Shown piece after piece: positions 41,495-53,671 of a stretch of DNA of 64,000 nt. Below the pieces are notes generated by a model that was not told the DNA's origin, made no database searches, and was given only the letters and a program-made list of their open reading frames with translations. A program made the translations under genes and the position numbers. The stretch's first letter is position 1. Each line of letters begins with the position of its first letter. Source of the DNA: Stutzerimonas xanthomarina DSM 18231 (GTDB lineage: Bacteria > Pseudomonadota > Gammaproteobacteria > Pseudomonadales > Pseudomonadaceae); NCBI RefSeq assembly GCF_900129835.1, contig NZ_FQXA01000002.1, positions 62,001-126,000 on the forward strand, given 5' to 3'.

Positions 41495-43897
41495 TTGAAG
41501 AATACTTCCTCTACCGCGCCAGCTTCCGTCTGGCGCCAGCAGTTGCATTACCGTCTCAAAGAGGGCGCGCTGATCGCGCTTGGTGCACTTTGCGCCTACC
41601 TCTGGATGGCATTGCTTACCTACGATCCCTCCGATCCTGGTTGGACGCATACCAGCAATGTCCAGCAGGTTCAGAATGCTGCCGGCCGCGCCGGCGCCTG
41701 GTTTGCCGATGTGCTGTTCATGGCGCTCGGCTACTTTGCTTTCCTGTTTCCTTTGTTGCTAGGTGTCAAGACCTGGCAGGTCTTTCGCGCACGGCACCAA
41801 CCCTGGAGCTGGAACGGGTGGCTGTTTTCCTGGAGGCTGATCGGGCTCGTCTTTCTGATTCTTTCCGGATCTGCGCTCGCCTATATTCACTTTCAGTTTG
41901 CGGATGGTTTGCCTGCTTCGGCGGGCGGCGCTTTGGGCGAAAGCCTGGGACAGCTCGCCGAGGCCGCGCTGAATGTTCAGGGCAGCACGCTGCTGCTGCT
42001 GGCATTCTTCCTGTTCGGTTTGACGGTGTTTACGGACCTTTCATGGTTCAAGGTGATGGACCTGACCGGCAAGATCACGCTCGACTTGGTAGAGCTGATA
42101 CAGAGTTTCTTTAGCCGCTGGTGGTCCGCTCGTAACGAGCGTAAGCAGGTCGTTGCGCAGCTGCGCGAAGCCGATGATGTGGTAAACGACGTCGCCGGCT
42201 CGCTCCCAGATCATCGAGAGCGCGCCAAGATCAAGGGACGGCTGCTTGAACGCGAGGAGTCGTTGAGCAAACACATGAGCGAGCGCGATAAGCGCCCACC
42301 TCCAGTAATTCCTGCAGCTGCACCGCCCAAGCCGGTCGAGCAGAGCAAGCGAGTGCTGAAGGAAAAGCAGGCCAACCTGTTCGTCGATCCACTGATCGAA
42401 GGCAGCGTGCCGCCATTGTCGCTACTGGACGTGGCGGAAAAGCAGCAGAAACAGTACTCGCCGGAGTCGCTTGAGGCCATGTCGCGGCTGCTGGAAATCA
42501 AGCTGAAGGAATTCGGGGTAGAGGTCATCGTCGAGTCAGTACACCCTGGCCCGGTGATCACGCGTTTCGAAATTCAGCCGGCCGCCGGGGTCAAGGTCAG
42601 CCGTATCTCCAATCTGGCGAAGGATCTGGCACGCTCGCTGGCGGTCATCAGCGTGCGTGTTGTCGAGGTGATTCCAGGCAAGACCACCGTCGGTATCGAG
42701 ATTCCTAACGAGGACCGTCAGATCGTCCGCTTCTCCGAGGTCCTCTCGTCGGCGCCCTACGATGATGCCAAATCGCCGGTCACGATTGCACTCGGCCATG
42801 ATATCGGTGGCAAGCCGGTGATTGCCGACCTTGCAAAAATGCCCCACTTGCTGGTTGCTGGTACCACCGGTTCGGGCAAGTCAGTCGGTGTGAATGCGAT
42901 GATTCTGTCGATTCTCTTCAAGTCGACGCCGGAAGATGCGCGATTGATCATGATCGACCCGAAGATGCTTGAATTGTCGATCTACGAAGGCATCCCACAC
43001 CTGTTGTGCCCAGTCGTGACCGACATGAAGGAAGCGGCCAACGCGCTGCGATGGAGCGTCGCTGAAATGGAGCGGCGTTATAAGCTGATGGCGGCCATGG
43101 GTGTCCGTAACCTGGCCGGTTTCAACCGTAAGGTGAAGGACGCGGAGGAGGCTGGTACTCCGCTGACCGACCCGCTGTATCGCCGCGAAAGCATGGATGA
43201 CGAAGCGCCGCTTTTGAAGAAGCTGCCGACCATCGTGGTTGTGGTAGACGAGTTCGCCGACATGATGATGATTGTCGGCAAGAAGGTCGAAGAGCTGATT
43301 GCGCGTATCGCTCAGAAAGCACGGGCGGCGGGTATACACCTGATCCTGGCGACCCAGCGGCCATCGGTGGATGTGATTACCGGTTTGATCAAGGCCAACA
43401 TTCCGACCCGCATGGCGTTTCAGGTATCAAGCAAGATCGACTCGCGAACCATTCTCGACCAGGGCGGCGCCGAGCAACTGCTCGGACACGGCGACATGCT
43501 TTACCTGCCGCCGGGCACTGGGCTGCCGATTCGCGTCCATGGTGCATTCGTTTCCGATGAAGAGGTGCATCGTGTTGTCGAGGCCTGGAAGGCTCGCGGT
43601 GCACCCGATTACATCGAAGAGATTCTGGTGGGCGCGGAAGAGTCTGGAAGTGGCTTCGATGGTGGCGGAGGCGAGGGCAGCGGTGACGACAGTGAAGACG
43701 ATCCGCTTTACGATGAGGCGGTACGCTTCGTTACCGAAAGTCGCAGAGCATCGATTTCCGCCGTTCAACGCAAGCTCAAGATCGGCTACAACCGCGCTGC
43801 GCGGATGATCGAAGCCATGGAAATGGCGGGCGTAGTGACGTCAATGAACACCAACGGCTCGCGCGAAGTGCTCGCGCCGCCTCCTACCCGCGACTAG
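41495..43897 (+). CDS. ftsK: DNA translocase FtsK
   Basis: Septal DNA pump coordinating chromosome segregation with division. 800 residues: four membrane helices in the first ~185 residues, a short linker (about 190-320; much shorter than in E. coli), a RecA-like motor with Walker A GTTGSGKS (K462) and Walker [12 protein letters not shown], and a C-terminal gamma winged helix (about 735-800) that reads KOPS. Start is TTG 41495 with AGGAAA upstream, giving [24 protein letters not shown]; no better start exists. Confidence 0.95.
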   Translation: MKNTSSTAPASVWRQQLHYRLKEGALIALGALCAYLWMALLTYDPSDPGWTHTSNVQQVQNAAGRAGAWFADVLFMALGYFAFLFPLLLGVKTWQVFRARHQPWSWNGWLFSWRLIGLVFLILSGSALAYIHFQFADGLPASAGGALGESLGQLAEAALNVQGSTLLLLAFFLFGLTVFTDLSWFKVMDLTGKITLDLVELIQSFFSRWWSARNERKQVVAQLREADDVVNDVAGSLPDHRERAKIKGRLLEREESLSKHMSERDKRPPPVIPAAAPPKPVEQSKRVLKEKQANLFVDPLIEGSVPPLSLLDVAEKQQKQYSPESLEAMSRLLEIKLKEFGVEVIVESVHPGPVITRFEIQPAAGVKVSRISNLAKDLARSLAVISVRVVEVIPGKTTVGIEIPNEDRQIVRFSEVLSSAPYDDAKSPVTIALGHDIGGKPVIADLAKMPHLLVAGTTGSGKSVGVNAMILSILFKSTPEDARLIMIDPKMLELSIYEGIPHLLCPVVTDMKEAANALRWSVAEMERRYKLMAAMGVRNLAGFNRKVKDAEEAGTPLTDPLYRRESMDDEAPLLKKLPTIVVVVDEFADMMMIVGKKVEELIARIAQKARAAGIHLILATQRPSVDVITGLIKANIPTRMAFQVSSKIDSRTILDQGGAEQLLGHGDMLYLPPGTGLPIRVHGAFVSDEEVHRVVEAWKARGAPDYIEEILVGAEESGSGFDGGGGEGSGDDSEDDPLYDEAVRFVTESRRASISAVQRKLKIGYNRAARMIEAMEMAGVVTSMNTNGSREVLAPPPTRD

Positions 43898-43912
43898 GTC
43901 GCTGAGGGCTTC

Positions 43913-44539
43913 ATGCAATTGATTCGTGCGTTGTTTGCATCCGCTCTGCTGTTTGCGCTGGCTCCAGCTCAGGCTGACCAGGCCGCCTCGGTGCAGCGCC
44001 TGACCGGCCTGCTGCAGAAAGCCGACACCCTTACCGGCCGTTTTTCCCAGTTGTCTCTGGATGGCACCGGAACCCAGCTGCAGGAAACCTCTGGTGAGAT
44101 GGCGCTTAAGCGTCCGGGACAGTTTCGTTGGCATACCGATGAGCCGATGGAGCAGCTGCTGGTTTCTAACGGCAAGAAGGTTTGGTTGTACGATCCAGAT
44201 CTCGAACAAGTCACCATCCAGACGCTTGATCAGCGCCTGACCCATACTCCGGCATTGCTGTTGTCGGGTGATGTCTCGGCAATCAACGAGAATTTCGAGG
44301 TGTCGCACCGGGAGGCGGGTGAAGTGGTCGACTTCACCCTCAAGCCGAAAGCCAAGGACACGCTGTTCGACAGCCTGCGTCTGTCTTTCCGCGGTGGGGT
44401 GATCAACGACATGCAAATGATTGACGGCGTTGGTCAGCGCACCAATATCCTGTTTCAGGGCGTCAAGTTGAACCAGCCACTCAAAGCCGAGCTGTTCACC
44501 TTCGAAGTTCCGGAAGGGGCCGACGTCATTTCGGAGTAA
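43913..44539 (+). CDS. lolA: Outer-membrane lipoprotein carrier LolA
   Basis: Periplasmic chaperone that carries lipoproteins from LolCDE to LolB. 208 residues with a signal peptide ending AQA (cleavage after 21). The hydrophobic-cavity fold is represented by [47 protein letters not shown] and [17 protein letters not shown]. It starts 15 nt after ftsK; the ftsK-lolA-rarA order is conserved in pseudomonads. Confidence 0.94.
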   Translation: MQLIRALFASALLFALAPAQADQAASVQRLTGLLQKADTLTGRFSQLSLDGTGTQLQETSGEMALKRPGQFRWHTDEPMEQLLVSNGKKVWLYDPDLEQVTIQTLDQRLTHTPALLLSGDVSAINENFEVSHREAGEVVDFTLKPKAKDTLFDSLRLSFRGGVINDMQMIDGVGQRTNILFQGVKLNQPLKAELFTFEVPEGADVISE

Positions 44540-44614
44540 CTGCTAGCCGCTTTTCCGTTTACCAATACGGCCTGCTTCCCCGCAGGCCGTTTGCATCAGA
44601 GGCTTCCGTCGCCG

Positions 44615-45940
44615 ATGGACCTGTTCAGTCGTGAACCTGTCGCCCAACCCCTTGCCGCGCGCCTGCGCGCCGCCAGCCTTGACGAATACGTCGGGCAGGA
44701 GCATCTGCTGGCGCGTGGCAAACCGTTGCGTGAGGCGCTGGAGCAAGGTGCGTTGCACTCGATGGTGTTTTGGGGGCCGCCCGGCGTCGGCAAGACGACA
44801 CTGGCCCGGTTGTTGGCAAAGGTCTCGGACGCTCATTTTGAAACCGTCTCGGCGGTGCTGGCGGGCGTGAAAGAGATCCGACAGGCAGTCGAAATAGCTA
44901 AACAACAGGCGGCCCAGTATGGACGACGCACAATTCTTTTCGTTGACGAAGTGCACCGCTTCAACAAGTCCCAGCAGGACGCGTTCCTCCCGTATGTCGA
45001 AGATGGGACACTGATCTTTATTGGCGCGACAACCGAAAATCCCTCCTTCGAGCTGAACAATGCCTTGCTCTCGCGCGCGCGCGTCTACGTGCTCAAAAGC
45101 CTGGATGAAGCGGCGCTGCGCAGGCTGGTCACCCGCGCGTTGACCGAGCCGAAAGGCCTCGGTGATTTACATTTGAGCCTGCCGAACGAAAGCTTTCAGA
45201 TCCTCATGGCTGCCGCTGATGGCGACGGGCGACGGTTGCTGAATCTGCTGGAAAACGCTTCCGATCTGGCCGAAGAGGGCGGCGAGATCAGCGTCGAACT
45301 ACTACAGGACTTGCTGGGCGACAGCCGTCGACGTTTCGACAAAGGTGGCGAAGCTTTTTACGACCAGATCTCGGCGCTGCACAAGTCGGTGCGTGGATCG
45401 AACCCGGATGCCTCGCTGTATTGGTTTGCGCGAATGATCGACGGCGGCTGCGATCCGCTGTACATCGCGCGGCGTGTTGTGCGCATGGCCAGTGAAGAAG
45501 TGGGCAATGCTGACCCGCGGGCGCTAGGTTTGTGTCTGTCAGCCTGGGATGTTCAGGAGCGGCTGGGTAGCCCGGAAGGTGAACTGGCGATCGCGCAGGC
45601 GATTGTGTATCTCGCCTGTGCGCCCAAGAGCAATGCCGTATACAGCGCGTTCAATGCCGCGATGCGCGATGTCCGCGAGAACGGCTCGCAGGAGGTCCCG
45701 CTGCACTTGCGCAATGCGCCAACCCGGCTGATGAAGGAACTGGGTTATGGCAACGAATACCGCTATGCACACGATGAGCCTGATGCGTATGCCGCTGGCG
45801 AAGATTACTTCCCCGAAGCGATCGAGCCGCGGCAGTACTACCAACCGGTACCGCGAGGGCTGGAAAGCAAGATACGCGACAAGCTCGAGCACCTGAATCG
45901 ACTTGATCAACAGAGCTCGCGCCGACGGAGAAAGACATGA
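44615..45940 (+). CDS. rarA: Replication-associated recombination protein A (RarA/MgsA)
   Basis: AAA+ ATPase of the clamp-loader/Holliday family acting at stalled replication forks. 441 residues with Walker [12 protein letters not shown], Walker [16 protein letters not shown], sensor 1 [18 protein letters not shown] and the C-terminal MgsA tetramerisation region. ATG 44615 ([18 protein letters not shown]) is the family start. It overlaps crcB by 4 nt. Confidence 0.95.
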   Translation: MDLFSREPVAQPLAARLRAASLDEYVGQEHLLARGKPLREALEQGALHSMVFWGPPGVGKTTLARLLAKVSDAHFETVSAVLAGVKEIRQAVEIAKQQAAQYGRRTILFVDEVHRFNKSQQDAFLPYVEDGTLIFIGATTENPSFELNNALLSRARVYVLKSLDEAALRRLVTRALTEPKGLGDLHLSLPNESFQILMAAADGDGRRLLNLLENASDLAEEGGEISVELLQDLLGDSRRRFDKGGEAFYDQISALHKSVRGSNPDASLYWFARMIDGGCDPLYIARRVVRMASEEVGNADPRALGLCLSAWDVQERLGSPEGELAIAQAIVYLACAPKSNAVYSAFNAAMRDVRENGSQEVPLHLRNAPTRLMKELGYGNEYRYAHDEPDAYAAGEDYFPEAIEPRQYYQPVPRGLESKIRDKLEHLNRLDQQSSRRRRKT

Positions 45941-46311
45941 TTCGCATGGCATTGGCTGTGGCCGCTGGCGGGGTTGTCGGGACGCTGATCCGGTTCGGTG
46001 TTTCGACCTGGGTTTCTGTTCAATGGCCAAAGCACTTCTACCTGGCGACCTTGTTGGTCAATGTGCTCGGTTGCCTGCTCATTGGCTATCTCTACGCGTC
46101 GTTTCTGCAGCGTCCAGACCTCTCGCCGGAGCTACGCGGCGGCCTGATCATCGGTTTCCTCGGTGCCTTGACCACCTTTTCCAGCTTTTCTCTGGATGGG
46201 TTGCGTTTGCTGGAAAGCGGTCAGGCTGCGACGGCGTTTAGCTATATCGGCGTGAGCGTAATCGGTGGTCTGTTGGCTGCCTGGGCCGGACTTGCGCTCG
46301 CGCGGTTATGA
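45937..46311 (+). CDS. crcB: Fluoride channel CrcB (Fluc)
   Basis: Small dimeric inner-membrane fluoride exporter. 124 residues and four hydrophobic helices, with the conserved [10 protein letters not shown] (about 11-20), the asparagine of [11 protein letters not shown] and the [12 protein letters not shown] pore motif. The start overlaps the rarA stop (ATGA), so it is translationally coupled. I see no fluoride-riboswitch-like leader before it; expression is probably constitutive with rarA. Confidence 0.93.
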   Translation: MIRMALAVAAGGVVGTLIRFGVSTWVSVQWPKHFYLATLLVNVLGCLLIGYLYASFLQRPDLSPELRGGLIIGFLGALTTFSSFSLDGLRLLESGQAATAFSYIGVSVIGGLLAAWAGLALARL

Positions 46312-46371
46312 ACCTGCCACATATCGCAGTAAACTCCTGTTCCTCTTCGCCTTTCCTCAAAGCTTTCATAG

Positions 46372-47664
<1,293 letters not shown>

Positions 47665-47816
47665 TCGATGGGTATTGCTTCCGCGGAGCCCGGTATCGGA
47701 TGAGCAGGCCAGTCGTGGCTCAATGACCCGCGTAGACTCCTTGATTCTCGACAAGGGCCGTCTTTGCCGTAATGGTTGAGATGGCCGCATCTCAATTATG
47801 TGATCAGGACTCGCCC

Positions 47817-49214
47817 ATGGATTTTCTGCCGCTTTTTCACAATCTGAATGGCCGTACGGTGTTGGTTGTTGGCGGCGGTGAGATTGCGCTGCGCAAGGCG
47901 CGGTTATTGTCGGAAGCGGGTGCGGTGCTGCGGGTAGTCGCCCCAGAAATAGAAGCACAGTTGAACGAGCTGGTCGTAAAGAGCGGTGGTCAGGCGCTGA
48001 TCCGCGGTTATGAATCCAGGGATCTGTCAGGCTGCGTGCTGGCCATCGCGGCAACTGATGATGAGCCTTTGAACGCGCAAGTTTCTGAAGACGCGCGGGC
48101 GCTTGGCATGCCGGTAAACGTCGTCGACTCGCCCGATCTGTGTACGGTCATCTTCCCTGCGATCGTCGATCGCTCCCCATTGATGATCGCGGTATCCAGC
48201 GGTGGTGATGCGCCGGTGCTGGCGCGGCTCATGCGCGCGCGTATCGAAACCTGGGTGCCCTCGGTTTACGGCGAGTTGGCTGGTCTGGCAAAAAAGTTCC
48301 GCGGGCGGGTCAAAGCCAGGTTTTCCAACGTGCAGCAACGTCGTGTCTTTTGGGAGGAGGTTTTCCAGGGCGATGTTGCGGAGCGGGCCTTGGCAGGACA
48401 ACAACAGGAGGCTGAGCGACTGCTGGTTGAGAAGCTGTCCGGAGCCGAGCCGAAAAACCTGGGTGAGGTGTATCTGGTGGGCGCAGGCCCTGGAGACCCT
48501 GATCTGCTGACGTTTCGCGCGCTGCGTTTGATGCAGCAGGCTGACGTTGTGCTGTATGACCGTCTTGTCGCGCCAGCCATTCTCGATCTGTGCCGCCGGG
48601 ACGCCGACCGCATCTATGTCGGTAAGCAACGCGCAGCGCATGCGGTGCCGCAGGAGCAGATCAACCAGTTGCTGGTGACCTTGGCCAAGGAAGGCAAGCG
48701 CGTGTTGCGTCTCAAAGGAGGCGATCCGTTCATCTTCGGCCGGGGCGGTGAAGAAATCGAAGAGCTGGCTGCGCACGACGTGCCGTTCCAGGTTGTGCCG
48801 GGAATCACGGCGGCCAGCGGTTGCGCTGCCTATGCCGGCATCCCCCTGACGCATCGCGATCACGCACAGTCGGTGCGCTTTGTTACAGGGCATCTGAAAG
48901 ATGGCAGCTGCGATCTAGCCTGGTCAGAGCTCGTCGCGCCAAGTCAGACGCTCGTCTTTTATATGGGGCTGGTCGGCTTACCAGTAATCTGCCAGCAGCT
49001 GATGGCACACGGTCGCGCAGCTGATACGCCGGCTGCACTGGTTCAGCAAGGTACGACTGTAAACCAGCGGGTCATTACCGGAACTCTCGCCAATCTGGCC
49101 GAGCGGGTCGCCAGTGAACAGGTGCAAGCGCCTACGCTGGTCATCGTTGGCGAGGTGGTGCAGCTGCGAGAGAAACTCGCCTGGTTTGAAGGCGCTCAGA
49201 ACCGCGACAGGTGA
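47817..49214 (+). CDS. cysG: Siroheme synthase CysG (trifunctional)
   Basis: Makes siroheme, cofactor of sulfite and nitrite reductases, from uroporphyrinogen III; it therefore serves the sulfate pathway of cysH. 465 residues. The N-terminal precorrin-2 dehydrogenase/ferrochelatase part (about 1-210) contains [15 protein letters not shown]. The C-terminal SUMT methyltransferase part (about 215-460) contains [30 protein letters not shown] and [15 protein letters not shown] 47817 gives [10 protein letters not shown], the usual start; the preceding open frame is unconserved. Confidence 0.96.
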   Translation: MDFLPLFHNLNGRTVLVVGGGEIALRKARLLSEAGAVLRVVAPEIEAQLNELVVKSGGQALIRGYESRDLSGCVLAIAATDDEPLNAQVSEDARALGMPVNVVDSPDLCTVIFPAIVDRSPLMIAVSSGGDAPVLARLMRARIETWVPSVYGELAGLAKKFRGRVKARFSNVQQRRVFWEEVFQGDVAERALAGQQQEAERLLVEKLSGAEPKNLGEVYLVGAGPGDPDLLTFRALRLMQQADVVLYDRLVAPAILDLCRRDADRIYVGKQRAAHAVPQEQINQLLVTLAKEGKRVLRLKGGDPFIFGRGGEEIEELAAHDVPFQVVPGITAASGCAAYAGIPLTHRDHAQSVRFVTGHLKDGSCDLAWSELVAPSQTLVFYMGLVGLPVICQQLMAHGRAADTPAALVQQGTTVNQRVITGTLANLAERVASEQVQAPTLVIVGEVVQLREKLAWFEGAQNRDR

Positions 49215-49242
49215 TCTGTCGCGGCACGCTAGAAAGTTCGGG

Positions 49243-50241
49243 TTACCGCGACCAGATGTCTTTGCCTGGCAGATGGTCGCGATCATGCGCGCGGTGAAGC
49301 GCCAATTCGGGGCCTTTGGGCACGATGCCGTTGGCATTGATATGCCGATGACTCGCGTAGTAGTGGTGCTTGATATGGGTGAAGTCGACCGTTTCGGCAA
49401 CGCCTGGCCATTGATACAGCTCTCGGAGCCAGTTCGAGAGGTTGGGGTAGTCTTCGATACGACGCAAGTTGCACTTGAAGTGGCCATGGTAGACCGCGTC
49501 GAAACGGATGATCGTGGTGAATAGACGCCAATCGGCTTCGGTCAGGTATTCGCCGGTCAGATAGCGTCGTTCACCGAGACGCTGCTCCAGCCAGTCGAGT
49601 TCCGCAAATACCTCAGCGAATGCAGCCTCGTAGGCCCCTTGCGTCGAAGCGAAGCCCGCGCGATAGACGCCGTTGTTGATCCGAGGGTAGATCCGCTCGT
49701 TGAGCGAATCGATCTCGGCACGTAGCGGCTCCGGGTAAAGGTCCAGCGTCGAACCGGTCAGCTCATCAAACGCGCTATTGAAGATCCGGATCAACTCTGC
49801 GGACTCGTTATTAACGATCCGCTGCTGCTCCCGATCCCACAGCACGGGAACCGTTACCCGGCCGTTGTAGCGTTCATCATCGGCTGTGTAGCGCTGGTGC
49901 AGATAGGTCAGTCCGTCCAGCGCATCGCCGGTCGAGCCTTTCTCCTTGTCGAACGTCCAGCCGTGTTCGGCCATGAGCCAGCTGACGACAGAAACGTCGA
50001 TCAAGGACTCGAGCCCTTTGAGCTTGCGGTAGATCAGGGTGCGATGGGCCCAGGGGCAAGCCAGTGAAACATAGAGATGATAGCGGCCGGCTTGTGCCTG
50101 GAGGGCGGGGCGGCCATCCGGGCCCGGCGAGCCATCTGCTGTAACCCAATCTCGCCGCTGGGCCTGCTCTCGCTGGAATTCACCGTCTCTACTGTTTTCG
50201 TACCAACGGTCTTGCCACTGTCCGTCTATCAAAAGTCCCAT
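49243..50241 (-). CDS. yqjG: Glutathionyl-hydroquinone reductase (YqjG/ECM4 family)
   Basis: Xi-class glutathione transferase-like enzyme that removes glutathione from glutathionyl-hydroquinones. 332 residues, with the catalytic cysteine in YVSLACPWAHRTLI (C62), preceded by the family N-terminal stretch, then NNESAELIRIFN in the thioredoxin half and a helical C-terminal domain with YLTEADWRLFTTIIRFDAVY. Start ATG 50239-50241 (MGLLIDGQWQD) is the conserved one. Gene symbol by homology to E. coli. Confidence 0.88.
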   Translation of the reverse strand: MGLLIDGQWQDRWYENSRDGEFQREQAQRRDWVTADGSPGPDGRPALQAQAGRYHLYVSLACPWAHRTLIYRKLKGLESLIDVSVVSWLMAEHGWTFDKEKGSTGDALDGLTYLHQRYTADDERYNGRVTVPVLWDREQQRIVNNESAELIRIFNSAFDELTGSTLDLYPEPLRAEIDSLNERIYPRINNGVYRAGFASTQGAYEAAFAEVFAELDWLEQRLGERRYLTGEYLTEADWRLFTTIIRFDAVYHGHFKCNLRRIEDYPNLSNWLRELYQWPGVAETVDFTHIKHHYYASHRHINANGIVPKGPELALHRAHDRDHLPGKDIWSR

Positions 50242-50324
50242 GCTCACCTCCAAATTTCGAATTAGAAACAGTGTAGGTGGCAAGGGTTGGCGCATGAGCC
50301 GTAATGCCCGGTCAAACCAATCGG

Positions 50325-51305
50325 TCAGATCGATAGATTGCGCTGCGCCCAGAACTCACGTGCCTGGGTGAATGCGGCGTCGCGCGGCTGTCCGAGGCCT
50401 CGCAATGCGAGCGCCATGGTCGCAACGACCGCAAGTTCACCGTAGGCATCCTCGGCGCCTTTCCAGACTGCAAGCAGGTGCTGCGCATCGAGTTGCGCCG
50501 GCTTGACGTGACGCTGCGGCGATAGAGCTGGCCAGTCTTCGTCCCAGAATTCGCCCGCCTGTGTGCCGTACAGGTGAGCAACACCGTCCGGGTTGACCTC
50601 GATTTCGCCACCTTCGCCCTTGATCACGATTGAGGTGTCGCCCAATAACCGGCTGGCTTCCCGGTGATTGGCCTGATAGCCGGGATGGAAAATGCTCTGC
50701 AGACCGCAGCGGGCACCCAGGGGGTTGAGGATTCGAGCCAGCGAATGGATCGGTGATCGCAGGCCGAGAATGTTTCGTTGATTGATCATGTGCTGAAGCC
50801 TTGGCATCCACGCGCCGAGCGGCATGAACGCAAGGTTGCCGCGCTCTAGCGCTGCACTAACGTCAGCCCAGCTCTCGCACCGGGGAATGTCCAACAACTC
50901 AAGCTGCTGCTCGGTATACATGCGACCTGCGGTATGCGCGCCCCCGCCGTGCATGAAGATCCGCACGCCGTTGCGTGCCAGGCATTTCGCCGCCAGCAGA
51001 TACCACGGCAGATGCCGTTTTTTGCCTGCGTAGGTGGGCCAGTCGATATCCACCGCGATCGCTGGGGCGTTCAAGCGATCACGCACGGCTTCGGTGAAGC
51101 CTGCAAGCTCTTCCGCGCTTTCCTCCTTGTGGCGTAGCAGCATAAGAAAGGCGCCGAGCTGAGTTTCCTCGGCCTTGCCGTCTAACAACATGCCCATGGC
51201 TTCGCGCGCTTCCTCACGGGTGAGGTCGCGGGCGCCGCGCTTGCCTTTGCCGAGAATACGGACGAAAACGGCGAACGGGTGTTCAGCGGGTGTGACCAGG
51301 CTCAT
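50325..51305 (-). CDS. ybiB: YbiB/TrpD2-like DNA-binding protein of the glycosyltransferase family 3 fold
   Basis: 326-residue protein resembling anthranilate phosphoribosyltransferase, with the helical N-terminal domain (RDLTREEAREAMGMLLDGKAEETQLGAFLMLLR) and alpha/beta core. The PRPP-binding glycine loop is degenerate. E. coli YbiB (TrpD2) lacks that enzyme activity, binds single-stranded nucleic acid and is LexA-regulated. It overlaps tusE by 4 nt, as the last gene of a tus operon. Role here inferred. Confidence 0.8.
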   Translation of the reverse strand: MSLVTPAEHPFAVFVRILGKGKRGARDLTREEAREAMGMLLDGKAEETQLGAFLMLLRHKEESAEELAGFTEAVRDRLNAPAIAVDIDWPTYAGKKRHLPWYLLAAKCLARNGVRIFMHGGGAHTAGRMYTEQQLELLDIPRCESWADVSAALERGNLAFMPLGAWMPRLQHMINQRNILGLRSPIHSLARILNPLGARCGLQSIFHPGYQANHREASRLLGDTSIVIKGEGGEIEVNPDGVAHLYGTQAGEFWDEDWPALSPQRHVKPAQLDAQHLLAVWKGAEDAYGELAVVATMALALRGLGQPRDAAFTQAREFWAQRNLSI

Positions 51306-51637
51306 ATGCAGTTGCTCGGTTTCGGCAGGCCTGCCAGCTTTGCGGCAAGCTTGGCGGGGGTGCCCTTGAATAGACGGTTCAGGTGCATGCTGTTGCCCTT
51401 GTCCGGGCCGAGTTTCAGTGCCGTGTACTTGATCAGCGGACGCGTCGCTGGCGACAGCTGAAACTCCTGATAGAACGCGCGCAGCACCTTGATGATTTCC
51501 CAGTGCTCGGGCTGAAGCGAGATGTCTTCTGCATGAGCCAGTACCTCGGCCACAGGTTCGCTCCAGTCATTCAGGTCCAGCAAAAAGCCTTCCTGATCCA
51601 CAGCAATCTGTGTGCCATTGACGTTCAGCGTTTTCAT
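51302..51637 (-). CDS. tusE: Sulfurtransferase TusE (DsrC family)
   Basis: Last carrier in the sulfur relay to MnmA for 2-thiouridine in tRNA. 111 residues of the DsrC fold, with the penultimate acceptor cysteine C110 in the C-terminal KPSNCI. It overlaps tusB and ybiB by 4 nt each, giving a compact tusD-C-B-E-ybiB operon. Confidence 0.92.
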   Translation of the reverse strand: MKTLNVNGTQIAVDQEGFLLDLNDWSEPVAEVLAHAEDISLQPEHWEIIKVLRAFYQEFQLSPATRPLIKYTALKLGPDKGNSMHLNRLFKGTPAKLAAKLAGLPKPSNCI

Positions 51638-51936
51638 AGCCAGGAGTTGGTCCGCTCAAACCGGCAGCAAAGCGCGACGAAACCCTCATAGTCGACCTGT
51701 TGCAGACGAGCTGGGGGAGCGCCAAGGCCGCGTGCAGCGACGTCTTCCGCTAATGCGAAAAGCGCGATGCTATCGGGCATCAACTCCAGCGCCTGGCACT
51801 GAGCCGTGCCATTTTGCAGGGCGTATACGGCGTCGCCGCAAAGCAACAGCGCGTCGTCAACCGAGAGCAGCCGCAGGCAGCTGACCAGACGGTCGTCGGA
51901 AAAAGGCGAATGTGAAAGCAGGTGCAAGGTAGCCAT
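51634..51936 (-). CDS. tusB: Sulfurtransferase complex subunit TusB
   Basis: 100-residue DsrH-family subunit of the TusBCD heterohexamer. It has MATLHLLSHSPFSDDRLVSCLRLLSVDDALLLCGDAVYAL-type family sequence and small size. It lies between tusC and tusE with overlaps of 1 and 4 nt. Sequence conservation in TusB is low, so the operon position is a major part of the evidence. Confidence 0.88.
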   Translation of the reverse strand: MATLHLLSHSPFSDDRLVSCLRLLSVDDALLLCGDAVYALQNGTAQCQALELMPDSIALFALAEDVAARGLGAPPARLQQVDYEGFVALCCRFERTNSWL

Positions 51937-52295
51937 CAGAGCGTGATCACATGGTCGTAGCGGTTGATAAGAGCGCCGAGGCCAGCGTCGTCCAGTAGCT
52001 CAACCGGAAGAGACAGCTGTGCATCATCCAAGCCGCGCTCGCTGAGGCTGCGTCTGGCCGCATACAGCGACTCGATGCCGAACATCGGCAACGCCTGCAG
52101 GTTGGCGGTCAGGTCCTTCTGCTCGAGCCGAGCAGCCTGTTGCGCAGGCACCAACTGAAATACACCGTCATCTAGAAACAGCAGGCTGAGCGGCAGCTCA
52201 AACGCGCCGCCGGCCAGAGCGATATCCAGCGCCTCGCGTGCAGACGGACCAGACCACGGTGATTGGCGAGTGATGATGAGCATCGAGCGAGCCAT
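51936..52295 (-). CDS. tusC: Sulfurtransferase complex subunit TusC
   Basis: 119-residue DsrF-family subunit beginning MARSMLIITRQSPWSG and containing the SLLFLDDGVFQLV strand and a YAARRSLSERGL helix. The correct start is ATG 52293-52295, sharing one base with the tusD stop codon. The frame stays open far upstream inside tusD, so an automatic call would give an overlong protein. Confidence 0.9.
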   Translation of the reverse strand: MARSMLIITRQSPWSGPSAREALDIALAGGAFELPLSLLFLDDGVFQLVPAQQAARLEQKDLTANLQALPMFGIESLYAARRSLSERGLDDAQLSLPVELLDDAGLGALINRYDHVITL

Positions 52296-52687
52296 CAGTG
52301 ACCTCCGAAACAGACGAGGCGGTCGGCTTGCTGGCTGGCTTCGTGTAATTGACCCAGGCCGGACAGCTCCCACCCCGCAGCCAGGTTCGCCGCCGGACGC
52401 TGGTAACGCTTTGCCTCCTGTTGATCCAGCACACCGCGGCGCAGGCCGGCGGCGATGCAGACCACGCCATCCAGCCCGTGGTGAGTGATGAACTGGCCCC
52501 ACTGCTCGCTCAGGTTTAGCTCGTCCTGCGCAGCGACGATGTTGGCCGAGGCGCTGTGCACGCCGTCCTGATAGAGGAACAGCTGGACAATCTCGTGCCC
52601 GCTCTCTAGCGCTGCTTCTGCAAAACGCAATGCACGCCGTGCGGCAGGAGAGTGCGGGGGTGAAAACAGAGCGATTGCGAATTTCAT
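52295..52687 (-). CDS. tusD: Sulfurtransferase complex subunit TusD
   Basis: 130-residue DsrE-family subunit that accepts sulfur from TusA. The catalytic cysteine is C77 in DGVVCIAAGLRRG, matching E. coli C78. ATG 52685-52687 gives MKFAIALFSPPHSPAARRAL; upstream in-frame codons run into the yccA terminator. First gene of the tusDCBE-ybiB operon. Confidence 0.92.
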   Translation of the reverse strand: MKFAIALFSPPHSPAARRALRFAEAALESGHEIVQLFLYQDGVHSASANIVAAQDELNLSEQWGQFITHHGLDGVVCIAAGLRRGVLDQQEAKRYQRPAANLAAGWELSGLGQLHEASQQADRLVCFGGH

Positions 52688-52732
52688 GGGCCACCGTTTC
52701 AGTACTGGCGGACATGATACGCGAGCTTTGGA

Positions 52733-52759
52733 AACGAAAAAGCCCGCCGAAGCGGGCTT
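52733..52759 (-). terminator. Rho-independent terminator of yccA
   Basis: Minus-strand AAGCCCGC, loop TTCG, GCGGGCTT (plus 52740-52759), followed by TTTCGTTT. The stable TTCG tetraloop makes this a textbook case. Confidence 0.87.
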
Positions 52760-52775
52760 ATTCGATGGGTGCTGA

Positions 52776-53444
52776 TCAGTCGTCGCCACCCATGATACCC
52801 ATCAGCTGCAGCAGGCTGATGAACAGGTTGTACAGCGAAACGTACAGGCCGATGGTGGCCATGATGTAGTTACGCTCGCCGCCATGGATGATGGCGCTGG
52901 TCTGGTAGAGGATGCAGACCGACGAGAACAGCACGAAGCCCGCGCTGATCGCCAGCTGCAGACCACTGATCTCGAAGAAGAAACCAGCGACCATTGCGCC
53001 CAGCAGGACGAAGAAACCGGCGGTGATGAAACCACTAAGGAAGCTCATGTCCTTACGGGTGATCAGCACGAACGCCGACAGGCCAAAGAAGACCAGAGCG
53101 GTCATCGACAGCGCCGAGGCAATCAGCTCACCACCGTTGGCAGTGCCCAGGTACATGTTGAGGATCGGCCCCAGCGTGTAACCCATGAAACCGGTCAAGG
53201 CGAAAGTCGAAAGCAGACCCCACGCGGAATTGCGTAGCTTCACGGTCAGGAAGAACAGGCCGTAGAAGCCGATCAGCACCACGAAGATGTTCGGGTAAGC
53301 TGCGTTGGCTTGCATCGCCATGTAGGCGACGAAGGCGCTGAAGCCCAGGGTGATGGCCAGAAGGCCGTAGGTGTTGCGCAGAACGCGGCTGACTTCCTTC
53401 TGTTCAACCTGCGTATGCGTAGGTGCGTACTGTTGCTTGAGCAT
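52776..53444 (-). CDS. yccA: Bax inhibitor-1/YccA family membrane protein
   Basis: 222-residue inner-membrane protein with about seven helices and the BI-1 signature region near [23 protein letters not shown]. coli YccA is a substrate and modulator of FtsH. The short cytoplasmic N-terminus ([20 protein letters not shown]) resembles the degradation tag region of YccA. The gene is monocistronic with its own terminator, beside tRNA-Ser on the opposite strand. Confidence 0.92.
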   Translation of the reverse strand: MLKQQYAPTHTQVEQKEVSRVLRNTYGLLAITLGFSAFVAYMAMQANAAYPNIFVVLIGFYGLFFLTVKLRNSAWGLLSTFALTGFMGYTLGPILNMYLGTANGGELIASALSMTALVFFGLSAFVLITRKDMSFLSGFITAGFFVLLGAMVAGFFFEISGLQLAISAGFVLFSSVCILYQTSAIIHGGERNYIMATIGLYVSLYNLFISLLQLMGIMGGDD

Positions 53445-53528
53445 GGCGACACTCCTGTAGATGTATTCAGCCTAAGGTGAATTGCCCCGGATCATAACAG
53501 AGCTTTTGTTTCCTCCTAACGACAGTGT

Positions 53529-53556
53529 TTGACAGACTGTTTCGTTCGGGTACTAT
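53529..53556 (+). promoter_or_regulatory. Sigma-70 promoter of tRNA-Ser with stringent discriminator
   Basis: TTGACA (53529-53534), 16 nt, TACTAT (53551-53556), then GCGCCCGC. The GC-rich discriminator is typical of stable-RNA promoters repressed in the stringent response. Confidence 0.8.
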
Positions 53557-53572
53557 TGCGCCCGCTCTCTGC

Positions 53573-53662
53573 GGAGGAGTGGCAGAGCGGTTGAATGCAA
53601 CGGTCTTGAAAACCGTCGAAGGGGAAACTCTTCCGTGAGTTCGAATCTCACCTCCTCCGCCA
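53573..53662 (+). tRNA. tRNA-Ser (anticodon UGA)
   Basis: 90-nt class II tRNA. Acceptor GGAGGAG (53573-53579) pairs with CTCCTCC (53652-53658), then G and encoded CCA (53660-53662). The anticodon stem ACGGT/ACCGT (53600-53604, 53612-53616) encloses loop CTTGAAA with anticodon TGA at 53607-53609. A long variable arm (GAAGGGGAAACTCTTC) and the TTCGAATC T-loop complete it. Confidence 0.98.
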
Positions 53663-53671
53663 TATCGCAAA

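Noticed and set aside
45600-45940. Possible fluoride riboswitch before crcB
   Set aside because: crcB overlaps the coding end of rarA by 4 nt, leaving no untranslated leader; no riboswitch-like fold was apparent.
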